Origin: Streptomyces sp. 1222.5
Lineage (GTDB): Bacteria > Actinomycetota > Actinomycetes > Streptomycetales > Streptomycetaceae
Assembly: GCF_900105245.1 (NCBI RefSeq)
Contig: NZ_FNSZ01000001.1
Coordinates: 5,206,001-5,270,000 of the forward strand
Reading direction: 5' to 3'
DNA: 64,000 nt
Shown here one piece after another: positions 42,429 through 49,770 of the stretch. The position numbers and the translations under genes are program-made. Each line of letters opens with the position of its first letter. Position 1 is the first letter of the stretch. Below the pieces are notes generated by a model. It did no database searches. It had not been told where the DNA came from and worked only from the letters and a program-made list of their open reading frames with translations.

Positions 42429-43259
42429 ATGACGAAGAAGACGCGGATCCGGGTCGCGCGGATAGCCGCCGGCGCCGTGATCGCGGCCGGTGCGTCGCTC
42501 ACTGCGGCGGGCGCGGCTTCCGCCCTGGACCTCGATGTCCAGGCGGGCCCCATCCAGATCGGTGTGAGCACCGAAGGCGATGCCGACGGTGGAACGAGCG
42601 ACGGCGGCACCACCGACGGTGGCACGACCGACGGTGGCAGCATCGTCGGCGTGACCGAGGGTGGCGTCGGCGGCAGCACCACCACCGACGGTGGCACGAC
42701 CGACGGTGGCACCACGACGGACGGCGGCACGACCACCGACGGTGGCACGACGACCGACGGCGGCACCACGACGGACGGTGGCACCACGACGGACGGTGGT
42801 ACCACCACCGACGGCGGCACCACGACGGACGGTGGCACCACGACGGACGGTGGCACCACGACGGACGGTGGTACCACCACCGACGGCGGCACCACCACCG
42901 ACGGCGGCACCACGACCGGTGGTGACGACGGCGGCAACGGCAACTCCGGTGGCAACGGCAACTCGGGCGGCAACGGCAACTCCGGCGGGACCACCGGCTC
43001 CACCGGCGGTGGCGACACCACCGGCGGCGAGGAGCCCCAGGGCGGCGGCAACGACAGCGTGCCGCAGGAGGAGGGTTCCTCGACCCTCACCGACACCGGT
43101 TCCGACACCACGGCCCAGGGCGGCGACAAGCAGCTCGCCGAGACCGGTGCCGGTCAGACCGCGTTCCTGCTCATCGGCGCCGCGACGATGATCGCCGGGG
43201 GCATCGGCTTCCGCTTCCTGCCGCGACTGGCCGGCGGCCGGGGCGGCGCTGCGGCCTGA
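42429..43259 (+). CDS. Cell-wall-anchored surface protein, LAETG sortase (class E) substrate
   Basis: A 276-residue secreted protein. The signal peptide is RIAAGAVIAAGASLTAAGAASA. The middle (about 55-170) is made of repeated Asp-Gly-Gly-Thr-Thr(-Thr) units, then NGNSGG units. The C-terminus has a classical sorting signal: LAETG, then the helix QTAFLLIGAATMIAGGIGF and an Arg-containing tail. Streptomyces SrtE sortases prefer LAxTG, so covalent attachment to the wall is predicted. The repeats likely form a flexible Thr-rich stalk, possibly glycosylated. No binding or enzyme domain is present besides the stalk. Monocistronic; followed by a two-way terminator. Confidence 0.9.
   Translation: MTKKTRIRVARIAAGAVIAAGASLTAAGAASALDLDVQAGPIQIGVSTEGDADGGTSDGGTTDGGTTDGGSIVGVTEGGVGGSTTTDGGTTDGGTTTDGGTTTDGGTTTDGGTTTDGGTTTDGGTTTDGGTTTDGGTTTDGGTTTDGGTTTDGGTTTDGGTTTGGDDGGNGNSGGNGNSGGNGNSGGTTGSTGGGDTTGGEEPQGGGNDSVPQEEGSSTLTDTGSDTTAQGGDKQLAETGAGQTAFLLIGAATMIAGGIGFRFLPRLAGGRGGAAA
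42600..42918 (+). repeat. In-frame tandem repeats coding DGGTTT units
   Basis: Eighteen-base units coding D-G-G-T-T-T occur about twelve times, with a few shorter D-G-G-T-T units at the 5' side. Neighbouring units differ mainly at synonymous positions (ACCACC against ACGACG, GGTGGC against GGCGGC), and these variants recur in blocks, which points to expansion of multi-unit segments. Repeat number is likely to vary between strains. Confidence 0.88.
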
Positions 43260-43299
43260 CCGTAGCCGTACGGTCACGCACCGCACGCACACAGCAGAA

Positions 43300-43334
43300 G
43301 GAAGGGCCCGGAGCGCGACGCTCCGGGCCCTTCC
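43300..43334. terminator. Bidirectional terminator between the surface protein and the zinc-ribbon gene
   Basis: Perfect 14-bp stem GGAAGGGCCCGGAG (43300-43313) with CTCCGGGCCCTTCC (43321-43334) and a 7-base loop, placed between two convergent genes 41 and 20 bases from their stops. Confidence 0.85.
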
Positions 43335-43353
43335 GCCGTCTGCGGCTCTCGCG

Positions 43354-43545
43354 CTACACGGTCTGGTGCGCCAGCAGCGCCACCGCGGCGATCAGCACCG
43401 CCAGCAGCGCGATCAGCGCCATCGGGTTCAGACCCGAGGAGAAGCCCTCGTGCTGCAGTCGCTCGCGGTTGGCACGGCACACCGGGCACCGGCCCTCGCT
43501 CACGGGCGCCGCGCAATTCGCGCACACCAACCGGTCGTACGTCAT
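43354..43545 (-). CDS. Small zinc-ribbon, tail-anchored membrane protein
   Basis: A 63-residue protein. CANCAAPVSEGRCPVC gives two Cys-x2-Cys pairs, a minimal zinc ribbon on the cytoplasmic side. After a short charged linker, a single helix (MALIALLAVLIAAVALLA) ends the protein, so it is tail-anchored. The start ATG 43545 follows AAGGAGGGCGAGCGC, a very good ribosome site; the frame continues upstream to 43734 but with poor codon use. It is conserved in position next to ftsE, from memory of Streptomyces maps. Function unknown; it could bind RNA or a division protein at the membrane. Confidence 0.8.
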   Translation of the reverse strand: MTYDRLVCANCAAPVSEGRCPVCRANRERLQHEGFSSGLNPMALIALLAVLIAAVALLAHQTV

Positions 43546-43589
43546 GCGCTCGCCCTCCTTGCACCGGCCATCACACACAGAACGTCCAC

Positions 43590-43607
43590 GGGAACGAGAA
43601 CGTTCCC
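43590..43607. promoter_or_regulatory. Inverted repeat upstream of the zinc-ribbon gene
   Basis: GGGAACG-AGAA-CGTTCCC has 7-bp perfect arms, 45 bases before the zinc-ribbon start, and is preceded by another AGAACGT word at about 43580. Within the same 241-base divergent region, a GTAC-AAAAA-GTAC pair lies at 43682-43694, towards ftsE. Either could be an operator; ftsE promoter elements were not identified with confidence. Confidence 0.4.
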
Positions 43608-43786
43608 CCTCCACTGTGCCAGGTTCCCGCGGAGCTCGCGCGGGTCGCCCGCAGAGGAAGCGGTCACACTCGCGGCGCCCGGTACAAAAAGTACAAGTCT
43701 TGCCCAACCTCGGCCCGCGACTGCACTTGCACACCTGGTTCGCGTATGGTCACGCTCATCTACCCCCGGCGACCCGTGGTGCATCC

Positions 43787-44476
43787 GTGATCCGATTCGA
43801 CAACGTCTCCAAGGTCTACCCCAAGCAGACCCGCCCAGCCCTCCGGGATGTCTCCCTCGAGGTGGAGAAGGGCGAGTTCGTCTTTCTCGTGGGCTCCTCC
43901 GGCTCCGGAAAGTCCACCTTCCTGCGGCTCGTCCTCCGCGAGGAGCGGTGCAGCCACGGCCAGGTGCACGTGCTGGGCAAGGACCTCGCGCGGCTGTCCA
44001 ACTGGAAGGTGCCGCAGATGCGCCGCCAGCTGGGCACGGTCTTCCAGGACTTCCGCCTCCTGCCGAACAAGACGGTCGCCGAGAACGTGGCCTTCGCGCA
44101 GGAGGTGATCGGCAAGTCCCGCGGCGAGATCCGCAAGTCCGTGCCGCAGGTGCTCGACCTCGTCGGGCTCGGCGGCAAGGAGGACCGGATGCCGGGCGAG
44201 CTGTCCGGTGGTGAGCAGCAGCGCGTGGCGATCGCGCGCGCCTTCGTCAACCGGCCCAAGCTGCTCATCGCCGACGAGCCCACCGGCAACCTCGACCCCC
44301 AGACCTCCGTCGGCATCATGAAGCTGCTCGACCGGATCAACCGGACGGGCACCACCGTCATCATGGCGACGCACGACCAGAACATCGTGGACCAGATGCG
44401 CAAACGCGTCATCGAGCTGGAGAAGGGCCGCCTCGTCCGTGACCAGGCCCGCGGCGTCTACGGCTACCAGCACTAA
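43787..44476 (+). CDS. ftsE: Cell division ATP-binding protein FtsE
   Basis: FtsE drives the FtsEX complex, which controls peptidoglycan hydrolases at the membrane rather than transporting a substrate. The 229-residue length is typical. Walker A is VGSSGSGKST (35-44), the signature LSGGEQQRVAIARA, Walker B LLIADEPTGNLDP, and the H-loop MATHD. GTG 43787 starts IRFDNVSKVY, the conserved first strand; no clear ribosome site is present, and a leaderless or short-leader transcript is possible. FtsX follows 34 bases later. Confidence 0.97.
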   Translation: MIRFDNVSKVYPKQTRPALRDVSLEVEKGEFVFLVGSSGSGKSTFLRLVLREERCSHGQVHVLGKDLARLSNWKVPQMRRQLGTVFQDFRLLPNKTVAENVAFAQEVIGKSRGEIRKSVPQVLDLVGLGGKEDRMPGELSGGEQQRVAIARAFVNRPKLLIADEPTGNLDPQTSVGIMKLLDRINRTGTTVIMATHDQNIVDQMRKRVIELEKGRLVRDQARGVYGYQH

Positions 44477-44510
44477 GCAAGTTCACGACGGAAAGGCTTG
44501 ACCAGACGCC

Positions 44511-45428
44511 ATGCGCGCCCAGTTCGTCCTGTCGGAGATCGGTGTGGGTCTCCGCCGCAACCTGACGATGACCTTCGCCGTCATCGTCTCCGTAGCCCTC
44601 TCCCTGGCGCTCTTCGGCGGCTCGCTGCTGATGAGCGATCAGGTCAGCACCATGAAGGGCTACTGGTACGACAAGGTCAACGTCTCGATCTTCCTGTGCA
44701 ACAAGCACGACGCGGAGTCGGACGTCAACTGTGCCAAGGGTGCGGTCACCGCGGACCAGAAGAAGCAGATCCTCGCCGACCTGGACAAGATGCCGGTCGT
44801 CGACAAGGTCAACTACGAGTCCCAGGACCAGGCTTACAAGCACTACAAGGAGCAGTTCGGGAACTCCCCGCTGGCCGGCACGCTCACGCCGGACCAGATG
44901 CAGGAGTCGTACCGGATCAAGCTCAAGGACCCGCAGAAGTACCAGGTGATCGCGTCCGCGTTCAACGGGCGTGACGGCGTGCAGTCGGTGCAGGACCAGA
45001 AGGGCATCCTGGACAACCTCTTCCAGCTGCTGAACCTGATGAACCGGGCGGCGCTCGGCGTGATGGCGCTGATGCTGCTCGTCGCGTTGCTGCTGATCGT
45101 CAACACCGTGCGCGTCTCGGCGTTCAGCCGCCGGCGTGAGACCGGGATCATGCGCCTGGTCGGCGCCTCGGGCTTCTACATCCAGGCGCCGTTCATCGCC
45201 GAGGCGGCCGTCGCCGGTCTCATCGGCGGCAGCCTCGCCTGCGTCTTCCTGGTGGCCGGCCGGTACTTCACGATCGACCACGGCATGGCCCTGTCCACCA
45301 AGCTCACCCTCATCAACTTCGTGGGCTGGGACTCGGTGTTGACCAAGCTGCCGCTGATCCTCGCCACGAGTGTGCTGATGCCGTCGCTGGCGGCGTTCTT
45401 CGCGCTGCGCAAGTACCTCAAGGTGTGA
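44511..45428 (+). CDS. ftsX: Cell division membrane protein FtsX
   Basis: FtsX is the four-helix membrane partner of FtsE. Helix 1 is FAVIVSVALSLALFGGSLL at about 22-40, then a 125-residue extracellular domain, and three C-terminal helices, with SRRRETGIMRLVGAS on the cytoplasmic side between the second and third. The outer domain has two cysteines (Cys63 and Cys74) that could form a disulfide. In related actinobacteria this domain binds a RipC-type hydrolase. A perfect terminator follows, so ftsEX form a two-gene unit. Confidence 0.97.
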   Translation: MRAQFVLSEIGVGLRRNLTMTFAVIVSVALSLALFGGSLLMSDQVSTMKGYWYDKVNVSIFLCNKHDAESDVNCAKGAVTADQKKQILADLDKMPVVDKVNYESQDQAYKHYKEQFGNSPLAGTLTPDQMQESYRIKLKDPQKYQVIASAFNGRDGVQSVQDQKGILDNLFQLLNLMNRAALGVMALMLLVALLLIVNTVRVSAFSRRRETGIMRLVGASGFYIQAPFIAEAAVAGLIGGSLACVFLVAGRYFTIDHGMALSTKLTLINFVGWDSVLTKLPLILATSVLMPSLAAFFALRKYLKV

Positions 45429-45440
45429 CGCATCCCAAGA

Positions 45441-45470
45441 GGGCCGTACGCGCATCGGCGCGTACGGCCC
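45441..45470 (+). terminator. Terminator after ftsX
   Basis: A perfect 13-bp stem GGGCCGTACGCGC with its complement around an ATCG loop, 12 bases after the ftsX stop and 25 bases before ctpA. Confidence 0.88.
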
Positions 45471-45495
45471 TTCGCGTTGTCCTAGACTCACCGCC

Positions 45496-46665
45496 ATGTC
45501 AGGTCGTGACCTGTTCTGTCAGCCCCGTCGCACCCGCCGCGGGGCCGCCCTGACATTGGTCTTCGCCGGCGTGCTGGTCGCCGGCGCCGCCACCGGCTCC
45601 TTCCCGGAGTCCGGGCACCCCGCGCCCAAGGCCGCCCCGGGCCCGGTGGGGGACGCCACCCGGCACGAGACCGTGCGGCGGGCCGCCGCCGAGGCGATGG
45701 CCGACGGAAAGTCCCCGACGGAGGCCGCCGAGCGGGCCGTCAGCCGCAGCGGGGACCGGTGGGGCGCGGTCTATTCCGAGGGCGAGTACCAGGAGTTCCA
45801 GGAGGCCCTCGACGGCCGGTACACCGGCGTCGGCCTGTGGGCCCGGCGCGAGCGGGACGGCCGGATCGAGGTGACGAGGGTGCAGCCCGGCTCGCCCGCG
45901 GCCGCCGCCGGCGTCCGCGGGGGCGACCGGCTGCGCAGCGTCGACGGCCGCCGGGTCGACGGCCGGCCGGTCACCGAGGTGCTCTCCTTACTCCGCGGCG
46001 ACGCGAAGGACGCCGCGGCCGGCACGGCGGTCACCCTCGGTCTGGCGCGCGGCACGCGCGCGTGGACCGAGACGCTGCACCGGGCACGGCTGTCCACCGA
46101 CTCCGTGACCGAGCGCAGACTGCCCGGCGGGGTCACCGTGGTCCGGATCGCCGCCTTCACCAAGGGAGCCGCCGGGGCCGTCCGCGCGGCCCTGCGCGAC
46201 GCCCCGGCGGACGCGGGCGTCGTCCTCGACCTGCGCGGCAACTCCGGCGGCCTGGTCACCGAGGCCGTGCACACCGCCTCCGCCTTCCTCGACGGCGGCC
46301 TGGTGGCCACCTACGACGTCGACGGCGCCCAGCGCGCCCTGCACGCCGACGCCGGCGGCGACACCGACCGGCCCCTGGTCGCCCTCGTGGACGGCGGCAC
46401 CATGAGCGCGGCCGAACTGCTCACCGGCGCCCTCCAGGACCGGGGCCGCGCGGTGGTGATCGGCTCCCGCACCTTCGGCAAGGGCTCGGTCCAGATGCCG
46501 ACGACCCTCCCCGACGGCTCGGTGGCCGAGCTGACCGTCGGCCACTACCGCACCCCGTCCGGGCGCTCGGTCGACGGCCGGGGCATCACCCCCGACCTGG
46601 AGGCGGGCCCCGAGGCGCTGCGGCGGGCCGAGACGGTCCTCACCGGCCTGGGCGATCCCTCGTAG
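45496..46665 (+). CDS. ctpA: Carboxy-terminal processing protease, S41 family
   Basis: An exported serine protease of 389 residues. An N-terminal hydrophobic anchor (ALTLVFAGVLVAGAATG) is followed by a PDZ domain at about 105-185 (YTGVGLW to PGSPAAAAGVRGGDRL). The catalytic core has DLRGNSGGLV, Ser304 in GGTMSAAE and Lys329 in TFGKGSVQ, the Ser/Lys dyad. Such proteases trim C-termini of extracytoplasmic proteins and often control wall hydrolases, which fits its place after ftsEX. It stops 57 bases before the likely smpB start and may be co-transcribed with it. Confidence 0.95.
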   Translation: MSGRDLFCQPRRTRRGAALTLVFAGVLVAGAATGSFPESGHPAPKAAPGPVGDATRHETVRRAAAEAMADGKSPTEAAERAVSRSGDRWGAVYSEGEYQEFQEALDGRYTGVGLWARRERDGRIEVTRVQPGSPAAAAGVRGGDRLRSVDGRRVDGRPVTEVLSLLRGDAKDAAAGTAVTLGLARGTRAWTETLHRARLSTDSVTERRLPGGVTVVRIAAFTKGAAGAVRAALRDAPADAGVVLDLRGNSGGLVTEAVHTASAFLDGGLVATYDVDGAQRALHADAGGDTDRPLVALVDGGTMSAAELLTGALQDRGRAVVIGSRTFGKGSVQMPTTLPDGSVAELTVGHYRTPSGRSVDGRGITPDLEAGPEALRRAETVLTGLGDPS

Positions 46666-46721
46666 CCGCCGTTAATGCACTTCCCCCGCACCCCCTCCGT
46701 GGTGCGAAAATGGGCCGCACT

Positions 46722-47267
46722 ATGAGCAAGGGAATGTACGTACCCAAGGAGTCCCAGCCCAAGCAGGGCGGAGGGGCCGCGAAGGCGGCCAAGGACGGCA
46801 AGCGCAAGATCGTCGCGCAGAACAAGAAGGCCCGGCACGACTACGCGATCATCGACACGTACGAGGCCGGGATCGTGCTGACCGGTACCGAGGTGAAGTC
46901 GCTGCGCCAGGGACGCGCCTCGCTGACCGACGGCTTCGTGCAGATCGACGGGAACGAGGCATGGCTGCACAACGCCCACATCCCGGAGTACAGCCAGGGC
47001 ACCTGGACCAACCACTCCGTGCGCCGCAAGCGCAAGCTGCTCCTGCACCGCGAGGAGATCGACAAGCTGGAGACCAAGTCCCAGGAGACGGGTCACACGA
47101 TCGTGCCCCTCGCCCTGTACTTCAAGGACGGCCGGGCCAAGGCCGAGATCGCCCTCGCCCGGGGCAAGAAGGAGTACGACAAGCGCCAGACCCTGCGGGA
47201 GAAGCAGGACCGGCGGGAGTCGGACCGCGCGATCGCGGCGGCCAAGCGCAAGCAGCGGGGCGTCTGA
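46722..47267 (+). CDS. smpB: SsrA-binding protein SmpB
   Basis: SmpB binds tmRNA and brings it to stalled ribosomes. The core is KIVAQNKKARHDYAIIDTYE, then GIVLTGTEVKSLRQGRASL and HIPEYSQGTW, with the basic C-terminal tail (EKQDRRESDRAIAAAKRKQ) that enters the mRNA channel. The start is unclear: ATG 46722 is given, ATG 46734 (MYVPKESQ) matches my memory of other Streptomyces annotations, and ATG 46710 is in frame; none has a good ribosome site. Directly upstream of its partner RNA ssrA, 110 bases away. Confidence 0.96.
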   Translation: MSKGMYVPKESQPKQGGGAAKAAKDGKRKIVAQNKKARHDYAIIDTYEAGIVLTGTEVKSLRQGRASLTDGFVQIDGNEAWLHNAHIPEYSQGTWTNHSVRRKRKLLLHREEIDKLETKSQETGHTIVPLALYFKDGRAKAEIALARGKKEYDKRQTLREKQDRRESDRAIAAAKRKQRGV

Positions 47268-47377
47268 CCCGCCCGCCGGGAATGGGCTGGCACCCGCGTG
47301 CGTTGGTCACGTACGATGGGAGTGCACTCCACAGAGGGTGCGCACCCCCTCTCCGGAGGGGATTGAAAAAACAACAT

Positions 47378-47746
47378 GGGGATGATCGGTTTCGACAGCG
47401 GCTGTCGAAGCAGGGGAAGCGTGTCGAGGAAGCGGCCATGATCTCGTAAACCACAGGCCGAAACAAATAATCGCCAACACCAAGCGCGATTCCTTCGCCC
47501 TCGCTGCCTAAGTAGCGACTTGCGAAGTGTCAGCCCGGGGCTGTTCCCGACCCGGATCCTGGCATCAGCTAGGGGACTAAACCTTGATCCCGGTCACGGG
47601 GTGAAGAGGGAAATCAAACAGTGACTGAGCCCGTCGGCGACTTGTTCGCGTGATCGCCGGGGCTGAGAAAAGCACAGCGAACTGCGCACGGAGAAGCCCT
47701 GTTTCTGCACCGGTGGACGCGGGTTCGATTCCCGCCATCTCCACGA
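47378..47746 (+). ncRNA. ssrA: Transfer-messenger RNA (tmRNA)
   Basis: The 5' end GGGGATGATCGGTTTCGAC pairs with the 3' end CATCTCC to make the acceptor stem (one G-U pair). The T arm GGTTCGATTCC is present. The 3' CCA is not encoded (the genome reads ACGA). The tag frame lies at 47473-47511. tmRNA frees stalled ribosomes and marks the product for proteolysis together with SmpB. No intron-like split or integrated element is attached at the 3' end. Confidence 0.97.
47473..47511 (+). CDS. tmRNA proteolysis-tag reading frame
   Basis: The resume codon GCC opens the tag, which reads ANTKRDSFALAA followed by TAA. The ALAA end is the degron recognised by ClpXP/ClpAP-type proteases. Twelve residues is shorter than the Streptomyces tags I remember, which carry extra Ser/Gln residues in the middle. 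Confidence 0.9.
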   Translation, partial: ANTKRDSFALAA

Positions 47747-47750
47747 TCGG

Positions 47751-47817
47751 GGAGGCTCGCGAGCCTCCTCAACCCATGTGGGCAATGGCCCCGTCGCCTC
47801 CGGGCGGCGGGGCCTTT
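47751..47817 (+). terminator. Hairpins downstream of ssrA
   Basis: GGAGGCTCGCGAGCCTCC (47751-47768) is a perfect palindrome 5 bases after the tmRNA. A second hairpin with a 12-bp stem (GGCCCCGTCGCC at 47787-47798 with GGCGGCGGGGCC, one G-U pair) ends in CTTTGT. The second is a good intrinsic terminator for ssrA. Confidence 0.82.
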
Positions 47818-47932
47818 GTCATGGGCGGTGCCGGGCGCCGGAAAAGGCTGCCCCATCTCTTCATGTTCATGGCATGATCCGCGTGCATGTCTCCCTCCTT
47901 CCGCCCTTCCTTCCGCACGTAGGGGCCCTGTC

Positions 47933-48409
47933 ATGTTCCTGCTCCGTCTCCTGCCGCCGCTGCCGCGCGAGATCAGCCTCGCGGCCGTCGGGCTGGTCTT
48001 CGGGCTGTTCCTCGCCGTCATGGGCTCCCTGCACGGGTTCCGCGAGGTCACCGGCATGGCCGGCACCGTCCGCATCACGAGTTGCGAGCGGGCCACCGGC
48101 GACTGGGGCGACCTGTGGGACGACGGCTGGGCGTGCGCCGGCCGCTTCGAGTCCGACGACCACAGTGTGCGCATCGAGGACGTCGCCCTCGACGGCATCC
48201 TCGACAAGCTCCCCGACACCACCGTGGCCGCCCTCGTCGACGGCCCGAACGCCCGCACCGCTCTCCCGGACTCCTCCGGCGGCTGGAAGTGGCCCGCCCT
48301 CACCGGCGTCGTCATCCTCGCCTTCACCGCGTGGCGCATCCGCACCGTCCGCCACATGCTGAAGCTGCGCCGGATCACCGCCCGCATCGCCGCGGCCCCG
48401 GCGGCCTGA
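47933..48409 (+). CDS. Small two-helix membrane protein, unknown function
   Basis: A 158-residue protein. One helix near the N-terminus (ISLAAVGLVFGLFLAVMGSL) and one near residue 125 (ALTGVVILAFTAW) enclose an extracytoplasmic domain of about 80 residues. That domain has Cys residues in ITSCERATG and DDGWACAGRFES that could form a disulfide, and a mixed acidic strand pattern. The basic C-terminal tail stays inside. Start ATG 47933 follows GTAGGGGCCCTG. I do not recognise the family; Streptomyces genomes carry similar short proteins. Single gene. Confidence 0.72.
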   Translation: MFLLRLLPPLPREISLAAVGLVFGLFLAVMGSLHGFREVTGMAGTVRITSCERATGDWGDLWDDGWACAGRFESDDHSVRIEDVALDGILDKLPDTTVAALVDGPNARTALPDSSGGWKWPALTGVVILAFTAWRIRTVRHMLKLRRITARIAAAPAA

Positions 48410-48450
48410 CCCGCGGCACCAGGGGCCCCGTCCGCGGCCGGGGACCGGCC

Positions 48451-49686
48451 TCAGGGGGTCCGGCGCAGTGAACGTGCGCCGCGGGCCGCCGAGTCGATGA
48501 GCAGGGCGAGGCAGGCCGCGGCGGCCGGGACCAGGAACGTGGCCGCGGGGGAGAGGTGTTCGGCCGCCCAGCCGCCCAGCGCCGAACCACCGGCCACCCC
48601 GGCGAGCAGCCCGGTCACCACCAGGCTCATGCCCTCGTTGAGCCGGTCCGGCGGAGTACGCCCCTGCACCAGCGTCATCGCCGTCACCATGGTCGGCGCG
48701 GTCGCCATCCCCGCCACCAGCAGCGACCCCGCCAGCACCGGCAGGGAACCGGCCAGCGTCGCGGACAGCCACGGCAGGGTCATCAGCACGGCCATCGCCG
48801 CCAGACACCGGGTCAGGCCGAGCCCGGCCGGCTTCAACGCCCCGTACACCAGGCCCGCCGCGCACGAGCCCGCCGCCTGGAGGGCGAGCACCGCGCCCGC
48901 CGCGGCCCGGTGCCCCTGCGCGTCGGCGTAGGCGATCGTGACGACCTCCATCGAGCCGAACACCGCGCCCGTGGCCGTGAAGCAGGCCAGCAGCGGCGGG
49001 ATGCCGGGGCTGCGCAGCGGTGACGGCGCCTTCGAACGGGCCAGGGGCGGCGGCTCGGTCGCCCGCTGCGCGGTGAAGAGCCCCATGCCGGTCAGCAGCA
49101 GCACCGCACCGGCGAGCGTGCCCGCCTCCGGGAAGAACGTGCCGGTCAGAAAGGACGCGAGAACCGGCCCCAGCATGAAGCACAGTTCGTCGGCGGCCTG
49201 CTCGAAGGAGTTCGCGGTGTGCAGCGCGGCCGGGTCGTCCCGGAGCAGGTGCGCCCACCGGGCGCGGGACAGACCACCGGTGTTGGGGGTCGCCGCCGTG
49301 GCCGCGTAAGCGGCGAACAGCGTCCAGTCGGGAGCGCCGTAGCGCACGCACAGCAGCAGCGCCATGCTGCCGAGCACGGCGACGAGCGTGGCCGGCACGG
49401 CCACCCGCGCCTGCCCGTGCCGGTCGACGAGCCGGGCCGTCCAGGGGCCGGCCAGCGCGGTCGCGGCGAGCCCGGTGGCGGTGACGGCACCGGCGAGGGC
49501 GTACGAGCCCCGGGACCCGGCGATCATCACGACGGCGCTCACGGAGAACATGCCCATCGGAAGCCGGGCGAGGAGGTTGCCGGTGGTGAAGGCGCGGGCG
49601 CCCGGAAGGGAGAACAGACGGCGGTAGCCGACTCTCGGGGGTGCTGCGGCCGGTGTCCGCCCGGCCTCGGTGGTCTGTTGCGGCAT
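48451..49686 (-). CDS. MFS transporter (drug exporter-like)
   Basis: A 411-residue major facilitator with about twelve helices. The loop between helices 2 and 3 has the MFS motif-A variant GPWTARLVDRHGQARV. Typical small residues line helix 5 (MLGPVLASFLTG). The likely activity is proton-driven efflux of a small molecule; the substrate is unknown. It is divergent from the LysR gene at 49771, with 84 bases between the starts, so the regulator most likely controls it. Confidence 0.87.
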   Translation of the reverse strand: MPQQTTEAGRTPAAAPPRVGYRRLFSLPGARAFTTGNLLARLPMGMFSVSAVVMIAGSRGSYALAGAVTATGLAATALAGPWTARLVDRHGQARVAVPATLVAVLGSMALLLCVRYGAPDWTLFAAYAATAATPNTGGLSRARWAHLLRDDPAALHTANSFEQAADELCFMLGPVLASFLTGTFFPEAGTLAGAVLLLTGMGLFTAQRATEPPPLARSKAPSPLRSPGIPPLLACFTATGAVFGSMEVVTIAYADAQGHRAAAGAVLALQAAGSCAAGLVYGALKPAGLGLTRCLAAMAVLMTLPWLSATLAGSLPVLAGSLLVAGMATAPTMVTAMTLVQGRTPPDRLNEGMSLVVTGLLAGVAGGSALGGWAAEHLSPAATFLVPAAAACLALLIDSAARGARSLRRTP

Positions 49687-49770
49687 GGCTCCACGGTCAC
49701 CCGCGGTGGATCACCCGGTCCAACACCTTCTCGGCGCCGATTGACGCACCTGTGTTGTAAGTTCGCCGCC

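Noticed and set aside
42600..42918. A CRISPR-like or satellite array.
   Set aside because: The repeats are 18 bases, contiguous without spacers, in frame, and code for a regular D-G-G-T-T-T stalk in a sortase substrate.
43469..43786. An N-terminal extension of FtsE starting near 43469.
   Set aside because: The extra part is Arg/Pro/Ser-rich, overlaps the divergent zinc-ribbon gene, and FtsE family members begin at the IRFDNVSK strand.
47700..47933. A genomic island or phage attachment site at the 3' end of tmRNA.
   Set aside because: No integrase, no repeated tmRNA 3' segment and no change in base composition were found; ordinary terminators and core genes follow.
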